In this document: positions 32,863-41,959 of the stretch, one piece after another
Layout of the letters: each line of letters starts with the position of its first letter
Position numbering within the stretch: position 1 is the stretch's first letter
Assembly (NCBI RefSeq): GCF_004116955.1
Contig: NZ_CP026362.1
Coordinates: 124,001 to 188,000, forward strand
Length of the DNA stretch: 64,000 nt
Source: Bacillus vallismortis
GTDB lineage: Bacteria; Bacillota; Bacilli; Bacillales; Bacillaceae
Reading direction: 5' to 3'
Position numbers and translations under genes: made by a program
Notes under the pieces: generated by a model
The model's input: only the letters and a program-made list of their open reading frames with translations
The model's database searches: none
What the model was told of the DNA's origin: nothing

Positions 32863-33588
32863 ATGACAAAAAAACAGCTTCTCGGATTGATCATTGCTTT
32901 ATTCGGCATCAGCATGTTTTTGCAAATTATCGGAATAGGCGATCTGCTGTTTTGGCCGCTCTTTTTTCTGATTGCCGGCTATTTCTTGAAAAAATATTCC
33001 CGTGATTGGCTCGGTTCCGTCATGTACATCTTTGCCGCGTTCTTATTTTTGAAAAACCTCTTCAGCATCACCTTTAATTTATTCGGCTATGCGTTTGCCG
33101 CCTTTCTGATTTACGCCGGCTATAGGCTTATCAAAGGAAAACCGATATTTGAACCGAGTGAGAAACGGGTCGATCTCACTAAAAAAGAACGGCACGAGCC
33201 GCCAAAAGATGAGAAACATCCCGACATCCGCAGCTTTTTTATCGGGGAGCTGCAAATGATGAAGCAGCCGTTTGACCTGAATGATCTCAATATCTCCGGT
33301 TTTATCGGAGATATCAAAATCGACTTGTCTAAAGCGATGATTCCCGAAGGAGAAAGTACAATCGTCATTAGCGGCGTCATTGGAAACGTTGATGTTTATG
33401 TGCCATCAGACCTTGAAGTGGCTGTCAGCTCGGCCGTTTTTATCGGTGATATTAATCTGATCGGCTTGAAGAAAAGCGGTTTAAGCACGAAGGTATATGC
33501 CGTGTCACCTGATTTCAGCGAATCAAAGCGCCGAGTGAAGGTATCCGTCTCCTTATTTATCGGTGATGTGGATGTGAAGTACGTATGA
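32863..33588 (+). CDS. liaF: LiaF, membrane inhibitor of LiaRS
   Basis: 241 aa: about four N-terminal helices (residues about 5-90), then a cytosolic beta-rich domain (about 125-241) with repeats FIGDIKIDLSKA, GNVDVYVP and FIGDVDVK. It keeps LiaS in the inactive state without stress. AAGGAGG is upstream; the stop overlaps liaS by four bases. Confidence 0.93.
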   Translation: MTKKQLLGLIIALFGISMFLQIIGIGDLLFWPLFFLIAGYFLKKYSRDWLGSVMYIFAAFLFLKNLFSITFNLFGYAFAAFLIYAGYRLIKGKPIFEPSEKRVDLTKKERHEPPKDEKHPDIRSFFIGELQMMKQPFDLNDLNISGFIGDIKIDLSKAMIPEGESTIVISGVIGNVDVYVPSDLEVAVSSAVFIGDINLIGLKKSGLSTKVYAVSPDFSESKRRVKVSVSLFIGDVDVKYV

Positions 33589-34667
33589 GAAAAAAACAGC
33601 TTGCCAGCCTCCAGTGGCGCGCCATCCGCATGACAACGGGAATCAGCTTGCTCCTTTTTGCCTGCATGATCTCCTTTATGATGGTATATTATCGGCTCGA
33701 TCCGCTTGTTTTGCTGTCTACAAGCTGGTTTGGAATTCCGTTTATCCTGATATTGCTGCTGATCAGTGTGACGGTTGGTTTTGCCTCGGGGTATATGTAC
33801 GGCAACAGGCTGAAGACAAGGGTTGATACATTAGTCGAATCGATTTTAACCTATGAAAACGGCAATTTCGCTTATCGAATACCGCCGCTTGGAGATGATG
33901 AAATCGGCCTGGCCGCCGATCAGCTGAATGAAATGGCGAAGCGCGTGGAGCTTCAAGTCGCTTCCTTGCAAAAACTTTCCAATGAACGCGCGGAATGGCA
34001 GGCGCAAATGAAGAAATCTGTGATATCAGAAGAACGCCAGCGATTGGCAAGAGATCTTCATGACGCGGTCAGCCAGCAGCTCTTTGCGATATCGATGATG
34101 ACATCGGCTGTATTGGAACACGTCAAGGATGCTGACGATAAAACGGTCAAACGGATCAAGCTGGTCGAGCATATGGCAGGGGAAGCCCAAAATGAAATGA
34201 GGGCGCTGCTGCTTCATTTAAGGCCTGTTACCCTGGAAGGAAAAGGATTGAAAGAGGGGCTTACGGAGCTTTTGGACGAGTTCCGGAAGAAACAGCCGCT
34301 GGAAATTGAGTGGGATATTCAGGACACGCCGATATCCAAGGGGATGGAAGACCATTTGTTCAGGATCGTTCAGGAGGCCCTTTCAAATGTATTCAGACAT
34401 TCAAAAGCCTCAAAGGTATCCGTCATTCTGAACGTAAAGAACAGTCAGCTCAGGCTAAAGGTCATTGATAATGGAAAAGGCTTTACAATGGACCAGGTGA
34501 AAGCATCCTCATATGGCTTGAACTCTATGAAAGAACGCGCAAGCGAAATCGGCGGGGTTGCCGAAGTCATTTCAGTAGAAGGAAAAGGTACACAAATCGA
34601 AGTGAAGGTTCCGATTTTCCCGGAAGAAAAAGGAGAGAACGAACGTGATTCGAGTATTATTGATTGA
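33585..34667 (+). CDS. liaS: LiaS, membrane histidine kinase (NarX type)
   Basis: 360 aa. Two helices (about residues 15-37 and 48-70) with a very short outer loop, so it probably senses within the membrane. A HAMP domain, HisKA_3 with His in RDLHDAVSQQ, and HATPase_c with DNGKGF follow. It phosphorylates LiaR on envelope damage and overlaps both liaF and liaR genes, giving one coupled unit. Confidence 0.94.
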   Translation: MRKKQLASLQWRAIRMTTGISLLLFACMISFMMVYYRLDPLVLLSTSWFGIPFILILLLISVTVGFASGYMYGNRLKTRVDTLVESILTYENGNFAYRIPPLGDDEIGLAADQLNEMAKRVELQVASLQKLSNERAEWQAQMKKSVISEERQRLARDLHDAVSQQLFAISMMTSAVLEHVKDADDKTVKRIKLVEHMAGEAQNEMRALLLHLRPVTLEGKGLKEGLTELLDEFRKKQPLEIEWDIQDTPISKGMEDHLFRIVQEALSNVFRHSKASKVSVILNVKNSQLRLKVIDNGKGFTMDQVKASSYGLNSMKERASEIGGVAEVISVEGKGTQIEVKVPIFPEEKGENERDSSIID

Positions 34668-35280
34668 TGATCATGAAATGGTCAGAATGGGGCTAGCGGC
34701 TTTTTTAGAGGCGCAGCCTGATATTGAAGTCATCGGTGAAGCGTCTGACGGCCGCGAAGGCGTGCGGCTTGCTGCCGAACTGTCGCCTGATGTCATTTTA
34801 ATGGATCTTGTTATGGAGGGCATGGATGGAATTGAAGCTACAAAGCAAATTTGCCGGGAGATTCCTGATCCAAAAATTATTGTGCTCACAAGCTTCATAG
34901 ATGATGACAAAGTGTATCCGATCATTGAAGCGGGCGCGCTCAGCTATTTATTGAAAACCTCAAAAGCGGCGGATATCGCCGATGCGATCCGCGCCGCAAG
35001 CAAGGGAGAGCCAAAGCTGGAATCAAAAGTGGCGGGAAAAGTATTGTCCCGGCTGCGCCACTCTGGTGAACACACGCTCCCGCATGAATCACTGACAAAA
35101 CGGGAGCTCGAAATTCTCCGCCTGATCGCAGAAGGAAAGACAAACAAAGAAATCGGCGAAGAACTGTTTATCACCATTAAAACAGTCAAAACCCATATCA
35201 CCAATCTACTATCAAAGCTGGATGTCAGTGACCGGACGCAGGCCGCAGTGTACGCCCACCGAAACAATCTCGTCAAATAG
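34645..35280 (+). CDS. liaR: LiaR, NarL-family response regulator
   Basis: 211 aa. Receiver domain with acceptor Asp in VILMDLVM (about residue 54). C-terminal LuxR-type HTH (LTKREIEILRLIAEGKTNKEIGEELFI, in outline; TVKTHITNLLSKLDV). It activates its own operon via the box at 30671. GTG start at 34645 after AGGAGAGAAC, 23 bases inside liaS. Confidence 0.95.
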   Translation: MIRVLLIDDHEMVRMGLAAFLEAQPDIEVIGEASDGREGVRLAAELSPDVILMDLVMEGMDGIEATKQICREIPDPKIIVLTSFIDDDKVYPIIEAGALSYLLKTSKAADIADAIRAASKGEPKLESKVAGKVLSRLRHSGEHTLPHESLTKRELEILRLIAEGKTNKEIGEELFITIKTVKTHITNLLSKLDVSDRTQAAVYAHRNNLVK

Positions 35281-35287
35281 GCGAATG

Positions 35288-36409
35288 CTATTTGGTCGCG
35301 CCTTTTGTCCCAAAGTCTCTGATAATGACATTGACGCGATAGTCGATTTCCGCATTGCTGAAATATTCATCGTCCCATTTTCTGGATATTTCTTTCCACT
35401 TTTGAGGATAATGAATCCTGACCTCGTTTCCCAGACCGGTTACGTCTGCTTTGATCTCTTTTTGAAGCTTGCCTGTAATAAACGACGTTACGGTTTGATT
35501 TAATCGTTTGACGACTGCCTTTTCAATTTCCTTTATATAGGAATCCTTAAACGAATCTTCATTGGGGTTCCAGTCCTCGGATAAACGCCCTTCAATATTG
35601 CGTGTCACGATAAATTTGAACTTTCCGTCTTTGTAGATTGTTTTGATCTTGCGATTACTTGAATACACTTCATAAGAAAAGAAGTTGCCTTTGTGCTTCA
35701 AGTCGATCACACCGCCTTCGACTGTGCCTGTAAATAAGTTAATATTTTGAACTTCTCCCGGTGTTAAATTTCGCACCCAAAATTTGTTTTTAATGATGGA
35801 AGCCCCGTTAATCGCAAGCTTGCCATTTTCCTCACCGACATGCGGGATGAGAAACGAATCATCAGATGTCAAATGCTCCGATACCTCCCCCAATGTAACA
35901 GGGTTCATCATTTTAATTGTCACGTTATTATTTCCTGTCAGATCATAAATCACATTAGATGCGGGCTCTCCTCCATCACTCATCTTAAATATATCCTTCG
36001 TGCGGCCATCGGTCACAAAGACATACGAGCTTCGCCGGGTCCCGTTGTCTCTGACAAACTGATTAATCAGCGCGTCCATACCGATATTGTCAGAAATGAC
36101 GTCCTTGGAAAAAAGAATGACTCGCAAATGCTGAGGAAACGTAGGGTTATGCTTTAATGCAGATGTTCTGGTCATTTGATGGACAGTTTCACCCTTTGTG
36201 ACAGAAAGCTGTGTTGGATCAGGTGGAGAGCCTTCCTGGGTGCTGATCTTTTTCGGCACGAGAATCTGCTGTGTCAGTTCTAAATTTTCATCATCCGGCT
36301 TATCTAAGCCCACACCAATCACCAAGCTTAATTCCTCGATGTTCCGGCTGTCCCAGCACCCGGACAGCAAAAGAACGCACATGACTATACTTAAAATCCG
36401 GATCTTCAT
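35288..36409 (-). CDS. gerAC: GerAC, spore germinant receptor lipoprotein subunit
   Basis: 373 aa. The lipobox LLSGC gives a lipidated Cys near residue 18, followed by the invariant WDSRNIEEL of GerC proteins, then the three-domain fold. It sits on the outer face of the spore inner membrane with GerAA and GerAB. The ATG overlaps the gerAB stop by four bases. Confidence 0.94.
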   Translation of the reverse strand: MKIRILSIVMCVLLLSGCWDSRNIEELSLVIGVGLDKPDDENLELTQQILVPKKISTQEGSPPDPTQLSVTKGETVHQMTRTSALKHNPTFPQHLRVILFSKDVISDNIGMDALINQFVRDNGTRRSSYVFVTDGRTKDIFKMSDGGEPASNVIYDLTGNNNVTIKMMNPVTLGEVSEHLTSDDSFLIPHVGEENGKLAINGASIIKNKFWVRNLTPGEVQNINLFTGTVEGGVIDLKHKGNFFSYEVYSSNRKIKTIYKDGKFKFIVTRNIEGRLSEDWNPNEDSFKDSYIKEIEKAVVKRLNQTVTSFITGKLQKEIKADVTGLGNEVRIHYPQKWKEISRKWDDEYFSNAEIDYRVNVIIRDFGTKGATK

Positions 36410-37503
36410 TTTGCTGTAATCCTCCTTTTGAGAGCGACGATGAAAAAGAGAATGAAAGGGAGCACGAACAGGCCGACGAAAATGTACCCGAGATAATCGC
36501 TGTACATCATGACTTCGTTTGTGTCACCCGGCCAAAGCGAGAAGTAATAGACAGCTACGCCAATAAGAACCATGCTTTTTTTAGTTGATAGTCCAAACGT
36601 CTTCTTGAGCCCATTAGCGGCAAAATAGCCGTAAATGACAAACGTCGTGAAAAATTGAATAATCCAGACGATTAGTAAAAACGATTCAAACCGCTCAATG
36701 AATACGCCCTTGAGCTCAAAGGACTGAAAGAGAGAAATGGTCGGCCAGATCAGCGTCTTTACCTCAGGAGCGGTCAAAGCCCCGACAACGATAATATACG
36801 TAATGATATATAACACAATAGGAATCAAAAAGCCGAAAGATGCATATCTGAATGTATATTTCTTTTTTTTCATATGTTCGGGAAGAAACAGCATAATTTC
36901 CACACCTAAAAACGAGATGGAGACGACAGTAAGTGAATTGGCAATGGGGCCAAGTCCTTCACCTAAAACAGGCCGCAAATTATTAATGTCGAAAATTTTA
37001 AAGCTGATCCCGAATACAATCAGCAAAATAATAATCGTAACGGTTAAATAAAAGGGGAATAATCGCGATACATCACTTAATCCCCCGATGATTAAATAGA
37101 TGCCGCAAGCGATAAACGTCAAAATAATCACCTGAACCGGCGTTCTCTCCAGCAGGAAAAATTTCACCATTTCAGCCATCGCACGACTTTCAAAGCTGGC
37201 TACCCCAGTAAAATAACAGCAGATCAAAAGGCTGATGATGCTGCCGAACCATTTCCCGAGCCCTTCCCGCAAATATTCAAACAGAGAAGAATACTGATGT
37301 TTTTTCTGAATAAGGGTATTTAAATAAATGAAAAAAATGAATATAACGCCTTCTAAAATGAGCGTAATCCAGCCGTCAGGGGTGTTGGCCTTAGTCGTCA
37401 GCGCTCTCGGCAATGTTAATAGACCGGCGCCTAGCATTGTATTCGCGATAATCGAAATTCCCTGGAAAGTATTAAGTTTCAGTGGAGTCTGTTTTTGGCT
37501 CAT
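36406..37503 (-). CDS. gerAB: GerAB, spore germinant receptor, APC-like subunit
   Basis: 365 aa with about ten helices and the APC-transporter-like fold; the amphipathic start NTFQGISIIANTMLGAGLLTLPRAL is typical. GerAB holds the L-alanine binding site. The ATG at 37503 lies inside the end of gerAA, so the two genes overlap by 32 bases; a longer frame start upstream was rejected. Confidence 0.94.
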   Translation of the reverse strand: MSQKQTPLKLNTFQGISIIANTMLGAGLLTLPRALTTKANTPDGWITLILEGVIFIFFIYLNTLIQKKHQYSSLFEYLREGLGKWFGSIISLLICCYFTGVASFESRAMAEMVKFFLLERTPVQVIILTFIACGIYLIIGGLSDVSRLFPFYLTVTIIILLIVFGISFKIFDINNLRPVLGEGLGPIANSLTVVSISFLGVEIMLFLPEHMKKKKYTFRYASFGFLIPIVLYIITYIIVVGALTAPEVKTLIWPTISLFQSFELKGVFIERFESFLLIVWIIQFFTTFVIYGYFAANGLKKTFGLSTKKSMVLIGVAVYYFSLWPGDTNEVMMYSDYLGYIFVGLFVLPFILFFIVALKRRITAK

Positions 37504-38920
37504 TTGGATTATTCGCCTCTTTTGGTTTGTTTTTAATTGGGAGACGGATAATGGAATCATCCGTATTTTTCAAACTGAAGAACCCGTTTGGAGAAAAATA
37601 CGGAGATCCAAAGCTTGTTTGTCTCGTTAGGTGTGTATAAATGACAAGCATAAATAAAATGATTCCGTACAGCCCAAGAATAGCGGCGCAAAACATTGAA
37701 ATAAAACGCAGCACCCGGAAAGACAGGCCCATCCCGTATTGAGGAACGGTAAAGGATGCAAGAGCAATGACACTGACTACGATCACCATAATCGAACTGA
37801 CGAGACTCGCTTCTACCGCCGCCTGTCCGATAACAACACCCCCGACGAGGCCGATCGTCTGGCCGAGCGGATTGGGGAGGCGGAGCCCGGCTTCTCTTAA
37901 CAGCTCGATGGTTACTTCCATCAGCAGAGCTTCAAATATCGGAGGGAACGGCACGTTTTCCCTATTTGCCGAAATCGTGACGGCGAGCGCGGTCGGCAGC
38001 AGCCCTTGATGGAAGGACACGAGCGCGATATAAATAGATGACAAAAACAAGGTAATGAAGATAGAAGCAAAACGCAGCAATCGGATCAGCGATGCTGATA
38101 TCCAGCGCTCATAGTAGTCATCCGGGGATTGCATCAGTACGCCGAGAGAAACCGGCACCAGCAGGACAAATGGTGAACTATCGACCAAAATGGCCACCCG
38201 GCCGTTAAACAGGGCTGACGATACCTTATCAGGCCTTTCCGTATTTTGAATCTGCGGAAACGGCGAATATTTATTATCTTCAATAAGTTCCTCAAGTGTG
38301 CCGCTGTCCTGGATATCCTCCAGCTGGACATTTTTAAGCCGCGCTTTCACTTCTTTTATGACGGACTTTTTTGCTTTCCCCTCTATGTACATAATGGCTG
38401 CAGGTTTCAGCTTGTTATCGCCGATCATGATTTTTTTGGTGATTAACTTCGGATGAGGGGTTCTTTGTCTGATCAGCGCGAGATTTGTATTGAGATCTTC
38501 TACAAACGCCACTTTTGGGCCGCGAACGACTTTTTCAGTTGTCGGCTCTGCCAGACTTCTCGTTTTTTTCTTTCCTGTAGACAGAATATAGACATTGTCC
38601 AATCCGTTGATAAACACAGCGCAATTGCCGCTTAAAATAGATTCAACCGCTTTTTTCGCGGTTTTAACGGGTCTTGCATCTAGCTGGTCAAGTCGTTTTT
38701 TGACCTCGTCAAGCGTGAGAGTCTCCTCATCTTTGATTAAGATTTTTATCGATTCTGCAACCTTATGCTGATCATTCAATTCACTAAAATACAGATAGTA
38801 AAAAACAAGCCCGTTGGAGAGCATTTTTTTGTTTTTTACGAGATCATCGTTTTCTTTTAATTTAGGAAGCACCAATGCCAAATTATCGTGTATATATTCC
38901 TTAAACTCTGTTTGTTCCAA
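37472..38920 (-). CDS. gerAA: GerAA, spore germinant receptor A subunit
   Basis: 482 aa. Hydrophilic N-terminal domain (about residues 1-245), then about five helices in the conserved Spore_GerABKA region (NIQDIQ-type start, ISANRENVPFPPIFEALLMEVTIELLREAGLRLP, GGVVIGQAAVEA in outline) and a charged tail. Together with GerAB and GerAC it starts germination on L-alanine, assembled in the forespore. TTG at 38920 was chosen because GAGGTGA precedes it. Confidence 0.94.
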   Translation of the reverse strand: MEQTEFKEYIHDNLALVLPKLKENDDLVKNKKMLSNGLVFYYLYFSELNDQHKVAESIKILIKDEETLTLDEVKKRLDQLDARPVKTAKKAVESILSGNCAVFINGLDNVYILSTGKKKTRSLAEPTTEKVVRGPKVAFVEDLNTNLALIRQRTPHPKLITKKIMIGDNKLKPAAIMYIEGKAKKSVIKEVKARLKNVQLEDIQDSGTLEELIEDNKYSPFPQIQNTERPDKVSSALFNGRVAILVDSSPFVLLVPVSLGVLMQSPDDYYERWISASLIRLLRFASIFITLFLSSIYIALVSFHQGLLPTALAVTISANRENVPFPPIFEALLMEVTIELLREAGLRLPNPLGQTIGLVGGVVIGQAAVEASLVSSIMVIVVSVIALASFTVPQYGMGLSFRVLRFISMFCAAILGLYGIILFMLVIYTHLTRQTSFGSPYFSPNGFFSLKNTDDSIIRLPIKNKPKEANNPNEPKTDSTET

Positions 38921-38980
38921 CGAGGTCACCTCTTGTCTAAAACCTTAGTAGAGGTTATCTTTTCCTGTTAAAAAAATGAT

Positions 38981-38997
38981 ATACTGTGTTACAGTAT
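38981..38997. promoter_or_regulatory. Short palindrome in the gerA/61-aa gene divergent region
   Basis: ATACTGTGTTACAGTAT: perfect 7-bp arms around GTT, 60 bp upstream of gerAA and 40 bp upstream of the divergent small gene. It contains a TATACT that could serve as a -10 box on plus. Function unknown. Confidence 0.4.
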
Positions 38998-39038
38998 TTC
39001 GTGGCAGAAGTTTTTTATGAAAGCGGAGGATATGAACA

Positions 39039-39224
39039 GTGGCACAGGTAAGACTTGCAGGAAAACAAGAAGAAATCGAACAGCTCATCAAATCTTTTGA
39101 AAAAAATTACGAGGTCTCCTATACATCAAAGGAGTACGGCAGGACGAATCCAAAGTACAAATATTCAAAGGATTCCCGCGTATATCTCGAATTAAAATTA
39201 AAATCAGCCAAGATAGAAAAATAA
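39039..39224 (+). CDS. Conserved small protein, 61 aa (YvzF/DUF3970-like)
   Basis: GTG start at 39039 after GCGGAGGA at proper spacing. Charged, soluble protein (MAQVRLAGKQEEIEQLIKSF.., KEYGRTNPKYKYSKDSRVYLELKL) with predicted beta strands. It resembles the short DUF3970 family; function unknown. It lies alone between gerAA (divergent) and fumC. Confidence 0.75.
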   Translation: MAQVRLAGKQEEIEQLIKSFEKNYEVSYTSKEYGRTNPKYKYSKDSRVYLELKLKSAKIEK

Positions 39225-39291
39225 AAAAGGATTTTTTGTGTCACTGGCGAATTATGATCTAGTGAAGCAACCGTTATGGAGGGATACATAA

Positions 39292-40680
39292 ATGGAATAC
39301 AGAATTGAACGAGACACCATGGGAGAAGTGAAAGTTCCTGCTGATAAATTTTGGGGCGCCCAAACACAGCGAAGCAAGGAGAACTTCAAGATCGGTTCTG
39401 AAAAAATGCCGATGCGTGTTGTGAAGGCGTTTGCAATATTAAAACGAAGCACAGCGCTCGCTAATCAACGCCTTGGCAATTTGGATGCGGAAAAAGCGGA
39501 GGCGATTGCAGCGGTTTGTGATGATGTGCTCAAAGGCAAATACGATGACAACTTCCCGCTAGTCGTTTGGCAGACTGGAAGCGGCACACAAAGCAATATG
39601 AACATGAATGAAGTGGTCGCCAACCGCGCGACTGCCCTATTAAAAGAAAAGAACTCTGATCAAACGATTCATCCAAATGATGACGTGAACCGGAGCCAAA
39701 GCTCAAACGACACATTCCCGACTGCGATGCATGTGGCCGCTGTCTTGGCTGTTTACGAGCAGCTTGTGCCGGCGCTTGACCAGCTTCGCCATACATTGGA
39801 TGAAAAAGCGAAAGCCTACAACGATATTGTTAAAATCGGACGCACGCACCTTCAGGATGCTACGCCTCTGACGCTCGGACAGGAAATCAGCGGATGGGTT
39901 TACATGCTGGACCGTTCGAAGGAAATGATTTTGGAAGCGACAGAAAAAATGCGTGCGCTTGCAATCGGCGGGACGGCTGTCGGAACAGGAATTAACGCTC
40001 ACCCAGAGTTTGGAGAGCTTGTCTCAGAAGAGATCTCAAACCTGACCGGCCAAGCGTTCACCAGCTCGCCGAATAAATTCCACGCGCTGACAAGCCATGA
40101 CGAAATCACGTATGCACACGGCGCGTTAAAAGCGCTTGCGGCTGACTTAATGAAAATCGCAAACGATGTCAGATGGCTTGCGAGCGGACCTCGCTGCGGC
40201 ATCGGGGAGATCGCCATCCCTGAAAATGAACCGGGCAGCTCCATTATGCCTGGTAAAGTCAACCCGACACAAAGTGAAGCATTGACAATGATTGCTGCCC
40301 AAATCATGGGGAACGATGCGACAATCGGCTTTGCGGCGAGTCAGGGGAACTTTGAGCTGAACGTGTTTAAGCCTGTGATTATTTACAACTTCCTGCAATC
40401 TGTGCAGCTGCTGAGCGACGGCATGAATTCCTTCCATGATAAATGTGCGGTCGGCATTGAGCCTGACAAAGAAACCATTCAGGAAAACCTGTCCAATTCA
40501 TTAATGCTTGTTACAGCGCTGAATCCGCATATCGGATACGAAAACGCGGCGAAAATCGCCAAGCTTGCCCATAAAGAAGGATTGACGCTGAAAGAAGCGG
40601 CATTGAAGCTTGAATTGCTGACAGAGGAGCAATTTAACGAAATGGTGAAGCCGGAAGATATGGTAAAACCAAAAGCGTAA
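39292..40680 (+). CDS. citG: FumC (CitG), class II fumarase
   Basis: 462-aa cytosolic tetramer that interconverts fumarate and malate in the citric acid cycle. The superfamily signature [13 protein letters not shown] is complete, with the catalytic Ser loop. [11 protein letters not shown] and [14 protein letters not shown] bind substrate. GGAGGG precedes the ATG. Known in B. subtilis to be transcribed by vegetative and SigH promoters; none was assigned here. Confidence 0.97.
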   Translation: MEYRIERDTMGEVKVPADKFWGAQTQRSKENFKIGSEKMPMRVVKAFAILKRSTALANQRLGNLDAEKAEAIAAVCDDVLKGKYDDNFPLVVWQTGSGTQSNMNMNEVVANRATALLKEKNSDQTIHPNDDVNRSQSSNDTFPTAMHVAAVLAVYEQLVPALDQLRHTLDEKAKAYNDIVKIGRTHLQDATPLTLGQEISGWVYMLDRSKEMILEATEKMRALAIGGTAVGTGINAHPEFGELVSEEISNLTGQAFTSSPNKFHALTSHDEITYAHGALKALAADLMKIANDVRWLASGPRCGIGEIAIPENEPGSSIMPGKVNPTQSEALTMIAAQIMGNDATIGFAASQGNFELNVFKPVIIYNFLQSVQLLSDGMNSFHDKCAVGIEPDKETIQENLSNSLMLVTALNPHIGYENAAKIAKLAHKEGLTLKEAALKLELLTEEQFNEMVKPEDMVKPKA

Positions 40681-40687
40681 TAGACAG

Positions 40688-40720
40688 AAAAAAACGGCTG
40701 CTGTTGAAGCAGCCGTTCTT
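40688..40720. terminator. Bidirectional terminator between citG and yuxN
   Basis: Stem AACGGCTGCT / AGCAGCCGTT with loop GTTGA. A long A run on the left serves the minus transcript. Confidence 0.9.
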
Positions 40721-41596
40721 CTAAATATATTGCTGATGTAACAGATATTTCAGCTGCTCCGCATCTTTGGCGAGGGCTTCACACTCCGTCAGATTATGGA
40801 TCATTCCTTTTATGATCGCCAGCTTCGGTGTTTTTTTCTGTATTTCTGCTTCAAGTATGTCCAAGCTCTCCGATAATTCAAGAGAGGAGTTTGTGTGTAA
40901 GCTGTTCAATTTGTCACGAAGGCTTTTCATAATCGATTCAGTCAGCGGATCAGGCCGTCCGTGCGTAAGAGGCCCAAATAAAGAGCTTGCTTCTTCCAAC
41001 GTGATGAAAGGCTTATCGTTTCGTTCAGCCATGCCTTTTACCATGTCATCAATTCTATTCATCATGATATCAGCTAATTGGTCAGGCTTCACAGTGTAGC
41101 CGAGCAGGATTAAGCATTCCAGGTAAATCTGGCTGATGCCCTCTATTAAGAAACAAAGTTCTGCAGTATATGGTTCCGCCTTTTTTCCGTAAATGTTCAG
41201 AAGGCTGTCGATATGAAATTGAAGTGAGGACTGCCGGATTTTTTTGGCGTATTGCTCCACCTCCTCTGTGTAAGGCAGAGAGCCTTCCTTCATCTGCATG
41301 CTGATAAAATCCTTGTGTTCCAGAATGTTTTCATAGAGCACGGTCAGCTGTTTGCGGTAAGCCGTTCTTGGGCTGTCGCCTTTCGTTTGAATATCTAAAA
41401 TTCGGGTAAACGTTTTATCGTAATAGTAGTTCAGCATAGACAGAAGAAGCGCTTCTTTCGAAGGAAAATAAATATAAAAAGCGCCTTTGGATATTTTGCA
41501 TGCTTTTGCGATTTCTTGAACTGATGTTGCATTGTATCCTTTTTGGGCAAATAGTTTTAAGGCTGTTTCAATAATCAGCTTTTCTTTTTCCTTCAA
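40721..41596 (-). CDS. yuxN: YuxN, TetR-family repressor
   Basis: 291 aa from TTG at 41596 (AAGGGTGG five bases upstream). The N-terminal TetR HTH is clear (FAQKGYNATSVQEIAKACKISKGAFYIYF, in outline); the rest is a helical ligand domain of unusually large size for the family. Two operator-like inverted repeats sit in the divergent promoter region, suggesting it represses itself and the 54-aa gene. Confidence 0.9.
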   Translation of the reverse strand: MKEKEKLIIETALKLFAQKGYNATSVQEIAKACKISKGAFYIYFPSKEALLLSMLNYYYDKTFTRILDIQTKGDSPRTAYRKQLTVLYENILEHKDFISMQMKEGSLPYTEEVEQYAKKIRQSSLQFHIDSLLNIYGKKAEPYTAELCFLIEGISQIYLECLILLGYTVKPDQLADIMMNRIDDMVKGMAERNDKPFITLEEASSLFGPLTHGRPDPLTESIMKSLRDKLNSLHTNSSLELSESLDILEAEIQKKTPKLAIIKGMIHNLTECEALAKDAEQLKYLLHQQYI

Positions 41597-41636
41597 TGGT
41601 TCCACCCTTTCGGAGCCCGGAGGCCTCATGAGGATA

Positions 41637-41650
41637 TGACCATATAGTCA
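41637..41650. promoter_or_regulatory. Operator-like repeat near yuxN
   Basis: TGACCATATAGTCA: dyad of TGAC and GTCA with an almost symmetric centre, 41 bp from the yuxN start. It is related to the copy at 41724. Confidence 0.6.
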
Positions 41651-41723
41651 CACCTTCTGTTATAAAATTAACCTTATTGTAACTTGTTTTTTTATGATGT
41701 ATTATTTATATTGTAAATTGAGA

Positions 41724-41737
41724 TGACCAAACGGTCA
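41724..41737. promoter_or_regulatory. Operator-like repeat upstream of the 54-aa gene
   Basis: TGACCAAACGGTCA: perfect TGACC / GGTCA arms around AAAC, the usual form of TetR-type operators. The pair flanks the divergent promoters. Confidence 0.65.
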
Positions 41738-41764
41738 AAGCTCAAGCGAAAGGGTGAATCTAAA

Positions 41765-41929
41765 ATGAGAGAATTGGACGAAATGATCAGCCGCTTGCGA
41801 AACAGAGGAATTAAAGTGGAGAAAGTCAAATATCCGAAGCAGACATTGTCAGAGAAAAAATGGGTTCATCAGTGCAAACAGCCGCTCAAAACAAATTACA
41901 GAGATTTTAACGGCTACTCTTTCACATAA
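41765..41929 (+). CDS. Small basic protein, 54 aa, divergent from yuxN
   Basis: ATG at 41765 after AAAGGGTG. Product MRELDEMISRLRNRGIKVEKV.. is hydrophilic and basic, with a predicted N-terminal helix; no family recognised. Sits behind an operator-like repeat, so probably under YuxN control. The longer in-frame start at 41723 overlaps that repeat and lacks a ribosome site. The cssS terminator begins right after its stop. Confidence 0.65.
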   Translation: MRELDEMISRLRNRGIKVEKVKYPKQTLSEKKWVHQCKQPLKTNYRDFNGYSFT

Positions 41930-41959
41930 AAAATAGACTGCAAAAACAATTACAGTCTA
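41928..41959 (-). terminator. Terminator of cssRS
   Basis: Stem TAGACTG / CAGTCTA with a 12-base loop that includes the cssS stop codon. The T run follows on the minus strand. Confidence 0.8.
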
